A DNA stretch of 64,000 nucleotides from NCBI GenBank assembly GCA_026168455.1, contig CM047430.1:5665448-5729447 (forward strand), given 5' to 3'. This document shows, one piece after another, positions 20,821-31,960 of the stretch. Below the pieces are notes generated by a model. The model did no database searches and was not told the DNA's origin. It saw nothing but the letters and a program-made list of their open reading frames with translations. Origin of the DNA: Theocolax elegans. Taxonomy: Eukaryota > Arthropoda > Insecta > Hymenoptera > Cerocephalidae. Numbering within the stretch: position 1 is the first letter of the stretch; every line of letters starts with the position of its first letter. The position numbers and the translations under genes are program-made.

Positions 20821-23800
20821 TTAACGTGCACTTTCATTTCCTTTGTTATCATTAACTTTTAATAAATAGACATTAGGGGATAGGATCTTTAGGACTTCGC
20901 ATGGACCTTCATATTTAGGAGCTAACTTAGCTGAAAATTTATCTGCTGCTTTCGACAATACATGGGTTTTCTTCAATACCATATCCCCGACTTTGAATTC
21001 CATCATCTTCTTATTCTTATTGTATTCTTTCATTTACTTTTCTCTTGCATCATCCACGTGCTTGGAAACTAAATCTCTTAAAGCATCTAATCTTTTTGCG
21101 CGATCTATCCAGATACTAGGGTCCATTTTCATTATTGGCTTTTTCTCTTCTACTTCCCTTCTTAGACTTTACACTGGACGTGGATGTCGTCCAAAGTTCA
21201 GGAAGGCCGGAGAAACTTTAGTAGATGATTGTACTGCTGTGTTGATGGCATGACGAAATTCATGTATGTGTTCATCCCAACAGCGGTGGTCGTTCTTCAC
21301 GAACATCGCAATCATCGCTTTTAGAGTTCTGTTACATCGTTTCACTGGGTTGGCTTGTGGATGATAGGGTGGAGTAGTGATATATTGGATTCGGTATTCA
21401 TTCAGTGTCGTATTTAGGATTTTATTGTCGAATTCCTTTCCGTTATCTGACAGAAAGTATTCCGGTCTTTCCCATCTAAATAAAATTAGGTCCTCCAATG
21501 CTTTGGCTACAGATTTTCCATCAGCCCTTCTGATTGGCTTTATTTCGAACCATTTCGTAAATAAATCTTGGAATACTATCAGATATTTATTTTGATTTTT
21601 GCTTGGTGGAAATTCCATCAAATCTGCAGCTACTATGCACCATGGTCTATCTACTACTCTCGTTCCCATCAATCGTTTTTGTCCTGTTTGTGGTGTTTTG
21701 TATTGTTGGCATATTTGGCATTGTTGCACGTATTTGTTAACATCGTGCTACATGCCTTGCCAGTAATACTCCCTAGCAATGCGATCATTCGTTTGCTCTA
21801 CTCCACAATGTCCCGCGGAAGCTACATCATGAGCGTCGTGTATTACCTTGTCACGATAATTCAGTGGTACCACTAATCTCCACGTTTCTTCTCGGTCTGT
21901 GATTGGGTCTAGCAATTCATCATATTTATATCTGTATAACATCCCATCATTAATTCTCCAATTTTCAAATCTCTCTGGAAATTTCTCCACGTCATGTAGT
22001 CTATTTAAATACCATCTGTCTTTTATTTCTTCGAATGCCGCGGTTTCCACCACGTTTTCATCATTTGCGTCCTCAAACATGCGTGATAACGCGTCAGGTA
22101 CGTGGTTAAGAGCTCCTTTTCTATATATTATTTCGAAATCCCATTCCATCATTTCTAATGCCCATCTCGCCAATCTACCTGACGGTTCTTTTTTATTTTT
22201 GAGCCATTTTAATGCTATATGGTCGGTGATGACAGTAAAATGGTAACATTCGATGTAAGGTCTTAATTTCTTAATTGCCCATATAACAGCTAGGCATTCT
22301 TTTTCTGACGTTGAATAATTCCTTTCTGTGTCCGTGAGTACCTTGCTTATGTATAGTATTGGGTGTTCACCGTCATCGAATGTTTGTGTCAGTACTGCAC
22401 CGATTGCATTATTACTGGCATCTGTCTGTATGCAGAAGGGTTTGGTGAAGTCTGGTCTAGCTAGTACCGGTGCTGTCATTATTGCTTCCTTCAATTTCTC
22501 GAAAGCCTCTTGTTGTTCCTTTTCCCATTTCCATTTCATTGTCTTCCTTAATAATTTTAGTAGTGGTATTTTCGTTTTCGAGTGTTTATCTAGGATGCGT
22601 GAGTACCAACCAATCATTCCTAAAAATCTTCTTAATTGTTTAATATCTTTCGGTGGTGGGTAATTTCTTATAGGGGCTACTTTCTCTGGATCTGGTCGTA
22701 GGCCATCTTTGTCTAAGACGTATCCGAGATATGTAACTTTGGAACAACAGAATTCGCATTTATCTCTATTTACCGTTAAGCCGTATTTTATCAGTTTCCT
22801 TAGAACCTTTTCTAGTAATCTTAGGTGTTCTTCGAAGGTCTCTGTAGCTATTTTAATGTCATCTAAATATCCAAACACGTAAGGTACATATTCTGGACCA
22901 AATAACGCATCAATCAATCTCTGGAATGTCATAGGAGCGTTTGTTAGGCCGAATGGCATTCTTGTAAATTGGAGTAGTCCTTTTCCTGGGATTGAAAATG
23001 CTGTTTATCTTTTACTACCTTTATCTAAGGGAATCTGGTAGAATGCTTGACGCAGATCTATTGTTGAGATGTAACGAGCGTGTCTCATCCTGTCTAATAT
23101 AGTGTCCATATTTGGGACTGGATATGCGTCTCTTACCGTCTGTTTATTTAGATCTCTATAATCAACACAGAATCTGTATGTTCCATCAGTCTTCTTTACC
23201 ATCACCGGAGCACTCATATAGTCACTAGCAGACCATTCGATTATTCCTTCATTTCTTAATCTTTCGACTTCTTCGTGTGCGTTCTCTATCATTCTGGGTG
23301 ATATTCTCCGTAACTTGTGTCGAATCGGCGTGGATCCCGGTAATATTGCGATGTGGTGTTCTATGATGTTAGTCAGTCCAGGTGATTTAGAAGGTGGTGG
23401 TAGTATTTTGGATACTAATTCTTCCACCTTCTTTTCCTGTAGGTCTGTTAACTCCGATATATCAGCACATTCTGCAAAAATTACTGGGTCTGTTTTGGAT
23501 TGGTTTCCATCATAGGTTATATGCCACGGTCCTTCATGTACTCTCCACAATCTATGTTTATGGCGTTCGTCGACATCCCATTTGGCACAAAAGTCTTTTC
23601 CCAATACTACATCATGTTCGAAAATTTTTTGTGCTTTTAGTTCTAGTATGCCAACATGACCATCCACCTCTAGGTTTAGTCTTAATGTACCTAGTGATTT
23701 ATTTATTCCTCCATGTGCGTTTTTAACATATGAATCCGAGGGTAGTAGCCTATCATTAAATTTTTCTTTTACCCGCGGTCCTGCGACTGAAATCATTGCA

Positions 23801-24636
23801 CCCGAATCTAACAATCCTTTAAATATGTGTCCACCTATGTTTAAACGTATGAATCCTCTATTTTCCAAACTATTTTCTGCCACTATCTTTTCTATGTCTT
23901 CATGTTTCTTATTTACTTCATCATTTATCCTCTCATCAGTTTTGTCTTCCAAATTTACTTTATTTTTATTCACCGTACCAGCATAATCTCTCCTCTCAAC
24001 TTCTTCAACATTTTCCCTCACTCTTTCTTGTTTGTCATCAATTTTCTTCTCAATTTTCTTATCTTCGATTTTTGTCCATTTACTCTAATCTAGATCCGTA
24101 TTATTACAGGCTGTGTGTTTACTTTCTGTTGATACTGTCGAATTCCTAATCGTTGTTAAGTAGCTAGGTTGTTTAGCTGTACTTCCATCATGGTTTCTTG
24201 CGTTAACCGTTGTACTTGTTTTTTGATCGCTTGAATTCTCACTTATCTGTTGAAATAAATCATCAACTGCTGTAAGTAATGTTAGTATCTTCTTGTAATC
24301 GGAATTTTCTTCTTCCTCAAATATTTTCTTCATCTCTTCATTAGGCTTAACGTAATTCAGGGTGATCCTATCACACCCGGAATTGTTTTCACCATCACTA
24401 GCTTCATCAATAACTTCATTAACAACTTTATTATTACTAACTTCCTTCATTATTAATTTATTCTTCATTTCATTTTCTTCATTACTTTCTAGATTTATGC
24501 ATGGTAGGTGCTTTGACTCTTCCGTCATGTTCACAAACATTTCATTCATCTTCTCTGTCCAATCAACATTTTTACTTTTCTTTACTTCACTTCTTCTCTT
24601 CAATGCTTCCTCTAATAGAGTAAATTTCTTCTCGGG
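20821..24636 (-). pseudogene. pol: Gypsy-type pol: protease, RT, RNase H, integrase
   Basis: One reading frame throughout. It holds a charged N-terminal linker (24603-24085), protease with LLDSGAMISV (near 23815), RT (FCVDYRDLNKQT, STIDLRQAFYQIPL, MPFGLTNAPMTFQ, GYLDDIKIA), RNase H (IQTDASNNAIGAVLTQ, STSEKECLAVIWA), the integrase His/Cys zinc region (GHCGVEQTNDR), the integrase core (DLFTKWFEIKP, FLSDNGKEF, YHPQANPVKRCNR) and a C-terminal DNA-binding part with FKVGDMVL. It is broken only by in-frame stops, at 24085, 23005, 21748, 21169 and 21034; no frameshift is needed over about 3.8 kb. Relative to gag, pol lies in the +1 frame and begins just after the gag stop at 24651. The RT catalytic box is YLDD and looks intact. 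Confidence 0.85.
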
Positions 24637-24650
24637 CAGTGTGTTCTAGT

Positions 24651-27600
24651 TTATTGTCTCTGGATGACTGCCTGGGATCCCTGCTGCTGTTGCTGAGGGA
24701 TTTTGGATCCCCTTGGACCCCCAGCGTTGCTGTTTCCCCATGCTTGTTTTATCGGTATACATGTCGGACAGTTATTAAATGTGCGTCCCTGAGTCCCGCA
24801 AACTTGGTATATGAAATTATTTTGCTGCTGTCTTGTTTGGCAGTTATTTGCCTTATGACCGTTTTGCTTACAATAGTGACAAATGACCGTTGGACATTCT
24901 GATGCTCTATGGCCAACTTGGTTACAATAAAAGCATGCCCCAATAAAACCTTGGGGTGTTGTGGAATCTTGATATTGCGATTGTGGATTTATTCTGGGTC
25001 TAGTTCCATTAAAGTCTTGTGGCGTATTCCCTGAATTACCTACATTATTCAATCTCCCAGCCATGTTTTCTCTTCTTCCATTATCCGACATTATTCCATT
25101 TAAATTACTATTTATGCGAGTCGTGACATTATTTGTATGTCTTAGATTACCAGCATTTGTATTTCTTCCAGCAAAATTATTATTTCTATTTACCACATCA
25201 TTTCTAAAATTGTCAGCATTCATCATTCTTCCACCACCATTTCCGTTCATGTCAGCTATACCGTTATTAGTGTATCTTGTAATTCCCGCATTTCTGTAAT
25301 TAATTGGGTTGTGTCTTATTTGGCCATTATTTTGCCAGTTATTCCAACCTTGTGTTGTGTCTCCGATTGTTTGAGGTTGGTTGAAGTTCATAGCCGAAGG
25401 AACGTTTACTGCATCAACGGATGGGAGAGTTGGCGTAGGTAACTCTATCATTGCCTGTATTGCTGATTCTGTTGACGTTATGATGGGTTTCTTTTCCTTG
25501 TTGCTGTTTTTTGTCTTCTTTCCCTCTGGCCGGATAACACAACTTTCGAACGTGTTTATCTCTTCGTCAACTACTGATACTTTTCCCACTTTTTGGGCTT
25601 CAGGCGCGGCTGCTTCTGGAATCTTTGTATTTTCTAATGGTGGAGGTGGTTTGAATCTTTTGTCTAAATCTACCTTGTCTTCATATTTCCTTCCATATTT
25701 TTCTATTTTCTCATACGATTTGCATCTCTTTTCCGTCATGTGATCCCTTTACTCAGGTCTTAGGTTCCTCCAAACTACATTAATCTGTATTTTTATTGAA
25801 AGGGGTGTTTTAAGATGTGCAAATATATGTTTCATGCAGCTTACGTAATTCGTGATGTTCTCTGTTTTTCCTTGCGTTCTTTTCCAAGCTTCGTCCCATA
25901 CATCACTTTCGGAGAGCTTTTTCATAAATTGTGCGCGAAATGCCTTAAGGAAATCTTTCCAGCCTTTGTTCTTTAATTCATCTTGCACATTAGCGTACCA
26001 ACGTCCTGCTTTTTTCGTGAAGACGAATGGTAAGCCTCTGAAAAATTGTTTGTCCGACATCGTCACGTTGTTGCGGAAATTTGTAAGCCTGGTTAGGAAT
26101 TCGTTTGGGTTGTCCCTTTCTTCACCTGAGTATGCCAAATTCCAACTCTTGAATACGCGTATAATCTTATCGTATTCGTTAAGATTAAAATTCTTCGTTT
26201 TCTTCGTGTGTGACTTTTTCTTTTGGGATTTCTTCTTTTTACTTTTCTTTTTATATCCTCCGTCATCGCTGTCTGAGGAGGACGTGTCATCATCACTACT
26301 TGTATCTTCTTCTTCTTCACTACTTGGACTATCTTCGCTATTATCATCACTACTATCCTCACTACTATTATCATTACTGTCATCAGTTTCATCGTCATCA
26401 TCACTACTTTCGTTTGAGCTGGAATCATCATCATTGCTACGGTATTTTTTTTGTTCTTCTTTTCTTCTTATTTTCCTTCTTTTTTGTTGTCTTTTTAGTT
26501 CCTTTCTCTTTTGTATTTCTTTTTTCTTTTTTATTTGGCTTCTTTTTCTTATTGGTTTTCTTCGTTTTCTCTTCTTCTATATCTTCGAATTGTAGATTTG
26601 CTGGTTGTAGTGTTCCTCTTCTAACTGCTGGTGCTGTATAAGGCATTGGCTCGATGGCATGTTGGGTTTCCTCATTCAAATATTGTCTGTCCTTCAATTG
26701 AGGGTTTGACCTATCATTCTTCTTCTCATTCGATGGTATACTTGTTCTGTGTGTGAGTGTTATTTGTTCCAAATTATTTAAAATTGTGTTAACCACCTGT
26801 CCTATGTTCGTGTTGTTACCATCATTCCTATTATTTTCGATCAGTGTTCCATTATTCGTCTCTTTTTGATGTGTGATCGTTCTTTTTCCCGAATTAAGTC
26901 GGTCGTTGTTATCACTCTCGTCTGCTGAACTTGATGAATATTCTGAACCTCCTGAAATTATTTGTATTTCTGGGTATAGGTTCGCATTTCTTATTTGTCC
27001 CGTGTTCCTTTGTTGCATGGGTTCAGTCGCTGCATCTTCTCTGGTTTGGACGACTGACCTATTCATATTAGCCTTTCTTACCACTTGTGACGGGTCTGGA
27101 CTATGCTGTGGAGTAGTATTAAGTGTTCCTAATCTATTTATTCCAGTATTAGTTCCGACATCTTCTCTGATTAACCTCTGTACTTCTGGGATTAATAATA
27201 ATTGATTATTTAGGTTATGTAATAATATCTTTTGTGATGCTGATGTGGACTGTATAACTCCTTGTTGTGTCGTTATCAAGTTCAGACTGTTGGTGTTGTG
27301 CTCGTTGTGGTTGATGTTGCTATTATGCATGGGGCTGTACTCGTTGGAACAACTGGTTGCCTTTCGTCTGGTATTGTAGGTTCTCTACTTGTTGATGGAA
27401 TGTTAGAAATCGTCTTCCGTCGTCTGCTGGTTTGATTTATCTTTTTTTTGCTTTAATGCTAAGTATTCTTCGGATCAATCAGATTCTATTCCTCTTATTG
27501 TTAATGGAAGTCCTTCTTGTCGTTCGTCGATTCGAGGGTTCCATGGTACATCTTGTCTGAATTGTCGTACACCGCCTCTAAACAAACGTGATACTATTGT

Positions 27601-27675
27601 TGACTTTCTGCCTTTCGTGCTGAGTCCCATTGTATCTAATAATACTATTAATTCTTCTGGTGTTGGTTGATCCAA
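24651..27675 (-). pseudogene. gag: Gypsy-type gag polyprotein
   Basis: 27675-27475 has a SAP-like start (TPEELIVLLDTMGLSTKGRK). A long Asn/Thr/Ser-rich stretch follows to 26437. A run of eight A's (26443-26450) then marks a frameshift into an Asp/Ser-rich acidic tract, a Lys-rich tract and the retrotransposon gag domain (26138-25749: NPNEFLTRLTNFRN, FFRGLPFVF, AGRWYANV). One in-frame TAA separates this from the C-terminal part (25739-24651), which is Asn/Gly-rich with CCHC knuckles CFYCNQVGHRASEC and CHYCKQNGHKANNC. It should form particles and bind element RNA. The A8 frameshift could be mutation, slippage or an assembly error. Confidence 0.75.
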
Positions 27676-28159
27676 TCTTGAATAAGCTTGTACTGCTTCT
27701 GCATCTTCTTATAAAATATTTTCTATCCATATTGTGTTTTTACTTTTGCGAGCCATCACTACTTCTTACTTTTATTTATTATATTTTTCCAGCAAATCTT
27801 CGTTAATATACTAATAACCTGTTTTCTTTTAATTTCCAACACGGTTTAATTTATCAATATTTTAATTCGCGATCGACAATAAATACTTTTAATGTTTGAA
27901 TGTCCTTCAATACGAAATAACTGTGAAAGTGCACGTTTATAATCTCCAGAACTGTGACTGGTGGATTTCTTTGAATTTACTTATTACCATCAATAATGTT
28001 ACTAAAATTCTGATATTAATCATCAATTATTCCATCAGTAATTTCATCAATTTCCATTAATATTTACCATCAATTAAAATAAATGTATATGTGTATATAT
28101 ATATATGAATATGTGTATTATTATTAAAATATGAATATATGTCTCCCCGCGCCGGCGCA
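27676..28159. other. Leader between duplicated module and gag
   Basis: AT-rich with (TA)/(TG)n at 28085-28135 and CATCAA-type repeats near 28000. The GC-rich patch CCCCGCGCCGGCGCACTCTC at about 28144 sits where a primer-binding site would be expected if the module were an LTR. It does not read TGG on the minus strand, so no tRNA primer can be named. Confidence 0.4.
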
Positions 28160-29198
28160 CTCTCTCGGTCAGCCATATCGTGCGATCGGACGAGTCTACC
28201 CCCTCTCTACTGCCACCTGTGTGCTTCTCGCTGTCTTTCTCACGTTCGTGCGCATTGGAGAGAGTATTATTGTGTATACGGTGACCTGGTGCGAACTGAC
28301 GGTGCTGGTGTACGTGTATTCGTGCGGGTATCGAGATCGGCGACTGAGCAGTCTTCTCCTGGTGTCAGGCCATCGTCCGTTTAGTCGATTCTCTCATCTC
28401 CGTCGTCGGCTTCCATCATCCTCCGGTGCGTGCAGGTAAATATGCTTTCCATATCATGTAAACATAATCAACCCATAATCCATCCCATTAATATCACCTT
28501 TATAATCCTTTTTAATGCCGGTGACGAGAATGGCTCGGGTTAAGTTATTTGTTATTATTTTATTTGTTAACTTGCTAATGTTTACATTTCCCTAACCTCT
28601 CCCTGTCACATGTTACACATGGCACTAACCCTACTCTATTATTTTACTTTCCTTTATTTATTATCTCTTTTCCTCCTATTAACGTTAATCATTTCCTTAT
28701 AACTAGATTTAACATAATTTGATTTAATATTAACATAATTTTCTAATTTTCAGGTTTCGACATGGACAGGGAGAATATTCCTTAAGTGTACTCGGTTCCA
28801 GTGCAGGAGTGTGTCTCTACCAGGGAGGAGGAGTCTACGTTATAAGGTAAGCTAATTTCCATTTAGTTAATACTATTAGGTAATTATTTCATTCTTTGTT
28901 TATAATTTTCAGGTATTCGTCCCAAGGCGTATTCGACCTCTCAGGACCTCCTCGCTTTATTAGTGGCAAGAGGTATAGGAAAGGTGAGCACGAGTGATGC
29001 ATAAGCATTGCTCGTGCTTATGTGAGTAATTTTTCCTTATCTTATTATATATTATTTATTTCTTTATATATATATATATATATTTGATCTGTATTCTAAT
29101 TTCTATTAATATTTTTCAGGTATGGACAACGTTCCCACCTTTCCTTTTCCTATCCATCAATTCCCTTCCTATTAATTTAATAATTTATATTAAGTACA
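28160..29198 (+). repeat. Duplicated module with spliced-transcript structure, copy 2
   Basis: Counterpart of 557-3012 without the fold-back insertion. The plus-strand splice signals are kept: donors at 28435, 28847 and 29022; acceptors ending at 28753, 28912 and 29119. Exon 2 is 93 nt in both copies; exon 3 differs by 13 nt. Intron 3 is 98 nt. It lies between the Gypsy-type leader and that element's candidate 5' terminus, in antisense orientation to the element. It may therefore be an LTR whose opposite strand carries splice-like signals, or a captured transcript. Confidence 0.6.
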
Positions 29199-29216
29199 GT
29201 GAGGTACTACCTCACA

Positions 29217-30121
29217 TGTTATTTTCATGTTTGGTTTTGTTTGGTAATGATTTAAATATTGGTATATTAATTGGTGATTGAGTTTTAGGTTTAACCGGTA
29301 GTGCGGGAAAATGACCTCCATCGTTTAGCGGAATGAGTTTAGATTTTAGAATATTTTTATTATTGCTGTTGATTTTAGTGGGTTTAGGAGTTTTAGCTTT
29401 ATTCGCGTAAGATTGTTTGGATATTTTATAGGCTGAACAGCCTTTGTAATTCGCGGTGTGGTTGCCTCCACAGTTTGCGCATTGTAAGTTTTCATTATCG
29501 CGGGGTTTAGTGTACGTGGCGGTGTCATGGTTCTCTCCACACTTAACGCATTTGGGTTGAGCGTGGCAGAACCGTAACACATGATTATAGCGTTGGCATT
29601 TAAAGCATTGTACCGGGCGTTTAGGTTTAATATAGGCTTCTATTTTTATTTTTAAGAATCAGTTTTATCTAATGTAATTAGATAGAGAGGGAGCGGGGTG
29701 GCGTTTTTCCCGCTGCCTCTCTTCATTTGCGCGACGTTGTGGACTCTATATCCACCCCGCAGCAACTCGTCCGCGATTTCGTCGGTGACCATTGAAATGG
29801 GTAGGCCTCTAATAACGAATTTTACTGGAGGTTCAGAATCCGGAGATTTAAAGAGGAAATATTATAGGGGAGTTTATAGGAAAAATTAAGCTCATCGCAG
29901 TAAACGTTCACTGGGGTGAACTTAAATTTCTTTTCTTCGGCGGAAGTGCCGGCTAATAGGGCGAATTGATTTTGTGTAGCAACCGGTGGAAGTACCGTGT
30001 TGCTAGTTTTAGTAATCAGACTTGTTCGGTCTGATTGAGTGTTCCGGGGTGTTTGTCGGGCACGTTTTCGTCTGTGAGGCTCCTTGAAGCCTTCGCAATC
30101 CATTGTAAGCGCTGTGTCCAT
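29217..30121 (-). pseudogene. Jockey/I-type non-LTR ORF1 (gag-like), truncated
   Basis: Starts at 30121 (MDTALTMDCEGFKEPHRRKR), a basic Ser/Thr-rich leader. It continues in shifted frames through a segment with the style of the PRE_C2HC domain (KFVIRGLPISMVTDEI near 29800) and ends with three zinc knuckles (CFKCQRYNHVLRFC, CVKCGENHDTATY, CANCGGNHTANYKGC) at 29630-29430. This arrangement is typical of ORF1 RNA-binding proteins of Jockey-group elements. It is cut at 29216 by the Gypsy-type terminus, and no ORF2 of this element is in the window. Confidence 0.75.
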
Positions 30122-30775
30122 TAAGGACTCAGCGGTGGAAGCGATGCTCTCGGAGCCATCGCAGTGCGAAAAGGAGGATTATTTCCCAGTGGCCATGATG
30201 GCTCACAATGACTTGAGAAAAGAGTTGTGATAGAAAATTGAGACAGGTTTGCACCTGCTATTGAGAATTCGATAAATGGAGAGTCAATAGAAATAATTTT
30301 CGATATAATGAGAATAGATGTTTCCTCTACGAAGGTTCGAGAGGAACTCCCGGATCGTAATAAAGTAAAGAGTTAGTATTTATTATTTATTTATTATTTA
30401 TTATTAACCAGAGTTACATAGAAAACATATATGGCACAAAAGTATTGTATACATACACAATTCCTACAAAACATTTCACTCGCAGTTACAGTGATACGCA
30501 ATTATTTTACAATAACCCCACTACAATGCCGTGAAACCTGCAGAGGAAAATAAGATTTCCTGTTCGCAGGTCTGGTTTAAAACTATTAAAACTTAACAAA
30601 AACGCTGGTTAGTTATGCAGTACTTAGTACAGCAAACCACCATGCCATCCATCATTAACACACATACTATACATGCACACAATCGACATCGATAGTACTT
30701 CCCAGTCGGACTTCCTGACACGAGTTGCCCATCTCTGCCTACTCATTCATACATCTGGGTATAAGGGTTTTTTTC
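30122..30775. other. Unassigned spacer between two non-LTR elements
   Basis: The first part (30122-30240) is probably the 5' leader of the Jockey-type ORF1. 30375-30410 is a (TTTATTA)n stretch that may be the A-rich tail of another, unrecognised element. The rest shows no ORF or terminal repeat. Confidence 0.4.
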
Positions 30776-31015
30776 TTACTTATACTTATACACCAAAACT
30801 GATAAATTTCTAAAGTTTGTATGGTGTAACATTTATTATACATTTATATATTTTTAAAATAAGTTTTATTATTAGATAAGAATATGTTTTATTATATTAT
30901 ATCATATCAGATTCAATTATTTGTATTTATTGGTTGTCTTTTATATAAATAATTTATTTATGTTCTCTTTATTTATTACTTTATTGTTTTTATTATTATT
31001 ATTTTAGCTACTAGC

Positions 31016-31960
31016 TTACCAATATCTTACTAGCATGGCTCTAGCAGTCGTAAAAGTTTCTGTTGACGCGTTTCTGCTTCTTGCATATGCTATTTTTTCA
31101 TAACTATTGAGTCTGGCAGGGCACGTTAGTCCTACTGCACAGGTGACTCTATAATGCGGAAACATTTCTTTGTGTTGGAGTGCAGAATCACATTTGCACG
31201 ATGATGTGAATACTATATCATCTACTATTATTGTATCTTTGTATGATGGTTGGCTTTTTAGTGAATACATAGAATTAGTGAAAGTCTGAGTTCCTCTTAT
31301 GCCTCTATAAAAATAAAGTAGTGCTTTATTTCCTCCTAGATAATTAATGTCTCCATACGTCATTCTGTGCGCGTTTATTTGTTCTATCTTGTTTCCAGGT
31401 GCAGCAGGTGCATTATTATTCATTATATTGTTACTATTTATTTTAGCCATATTATCTATCATATCAAAAACGGTTTCAATGGGCTTATATCTTTGAATAG
31501 TAGTGTCTCTCTTATATTCTATATTTGTTTCACATTCTTTTATAAATTTTTTAGTCATTATATTATTTTTTTCATTTTCTGTTTCTTTCATCCATATATA
31601 CAGTATTTCTTCAGTGATATTATTCAGTTTTATATTTGTTTTTGAAAAAAAGTCACTCATTTTATTGTAGTTATAATTTGAAATTCGACGATGTTTGCGA
31701 TCTACATTATGATTGCATTTACCATTCGCACAAATATAAGTTCTTATATCTAGAATTATACTGTGAGATGACGACAGACTTTGTTTAATTTCACTTCTAA
31801 GATTTGTATATTTGTTTATATCTAGTTTAACAGCATGTAATAATTCTTGTACTTTCATAGTATCACTAGTAAGTTGCAAGATCTCTTGTGCATGTATTTT
31901 TAAAAGCCAAATCTTGAACTGCTGACAATCAATATTTGATGCTTTCATTTTATTATTCAT
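31016..31960 (-). CDS. Unrecognised third ORF downstream of the RT
   Basis: An uninterrupted 314-residue ORF whose ATG lies inside the end of ORF2; the two overlap by 8 nt (31953-31960) in different frames. That close coupling suggests translation by termination-reinitiation on one RNA. The protein has a helical, Lys/Asn-rich N-terminal half with CANGKCNHNV near residue 80, an Asn-rich linker near residue 185, and a better-packed C-terminal third (GGNKALLYFYRGIRGTQTF, SSCKCDSALQHKE, HYRVTCAVGLTCPARL). I see no signal peptide, membrane segment, zinc knuckle, RNase H or protease motif. A third ORF after the RT is unusual for non-LTR elements. It could be an accessory protein or a captured gene; I assign no function. 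Confidence 0.75.
   Translation of the reverse strand: MNNKMKASNIDCQQFKIWLLKIHAQEILQLTSDTMKVQELLHAVKLDINKYTNLRSEIKQSLSSSHSIILDIRTYICANGKCNHNVDRKHRRISNYNYNKMSDFFSKTNIKLNNITEEILYIWMKETENEKNNIMTKKFIKECETNIEYKRDTTIQRYKPIETVFDMIDNMAKINSNNIMNNNAPAAPGNKIEQINAHRMTYGDINYLGGNKALLYFYRGIRGTQTFTNSMYSLKSQPSYKDTIIVDDIVFTSSCKCDSALQHKEMFPHYRVTCAVGLTCPARLNSYEKIAYARSRNASTETFTTARAMLVRYW

Larger units (their letters stand above)
17731..29216 (-). mobile_element. Ty3/Gypsy-type LTR retrotransposon with extra 3' ORF (degenerate)
   Basis: Minus-strand order is gag (27675-24651), pol with protease, RT, RNase H and integrase (24636-20821), then a third coding region (20623-18399). Proposed outer limits rest on a shared terminus. 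TGTGAGGTAGTACCTCAC, read on the minus strand, occurs at 29216 and at 17773. At 17773 it directly follows a purine tract AGGAAGGGGG (17786-17777), as a 3' LTR follows its polypurine tract. Similarity between the two termini then continues only for about 15 more bases, so the 3' LTR is truncated or replaced, and the LTRs are not proven. Internal nonsense codons make it non-functional. Confidence 0.6.

Noticed and set aside
26210..26641. Plus-strand hydrophobic and Tyr/His-rich ORFs
   Set aside because: Antisense shadows of the acidic and Lys-rich gag tracts.
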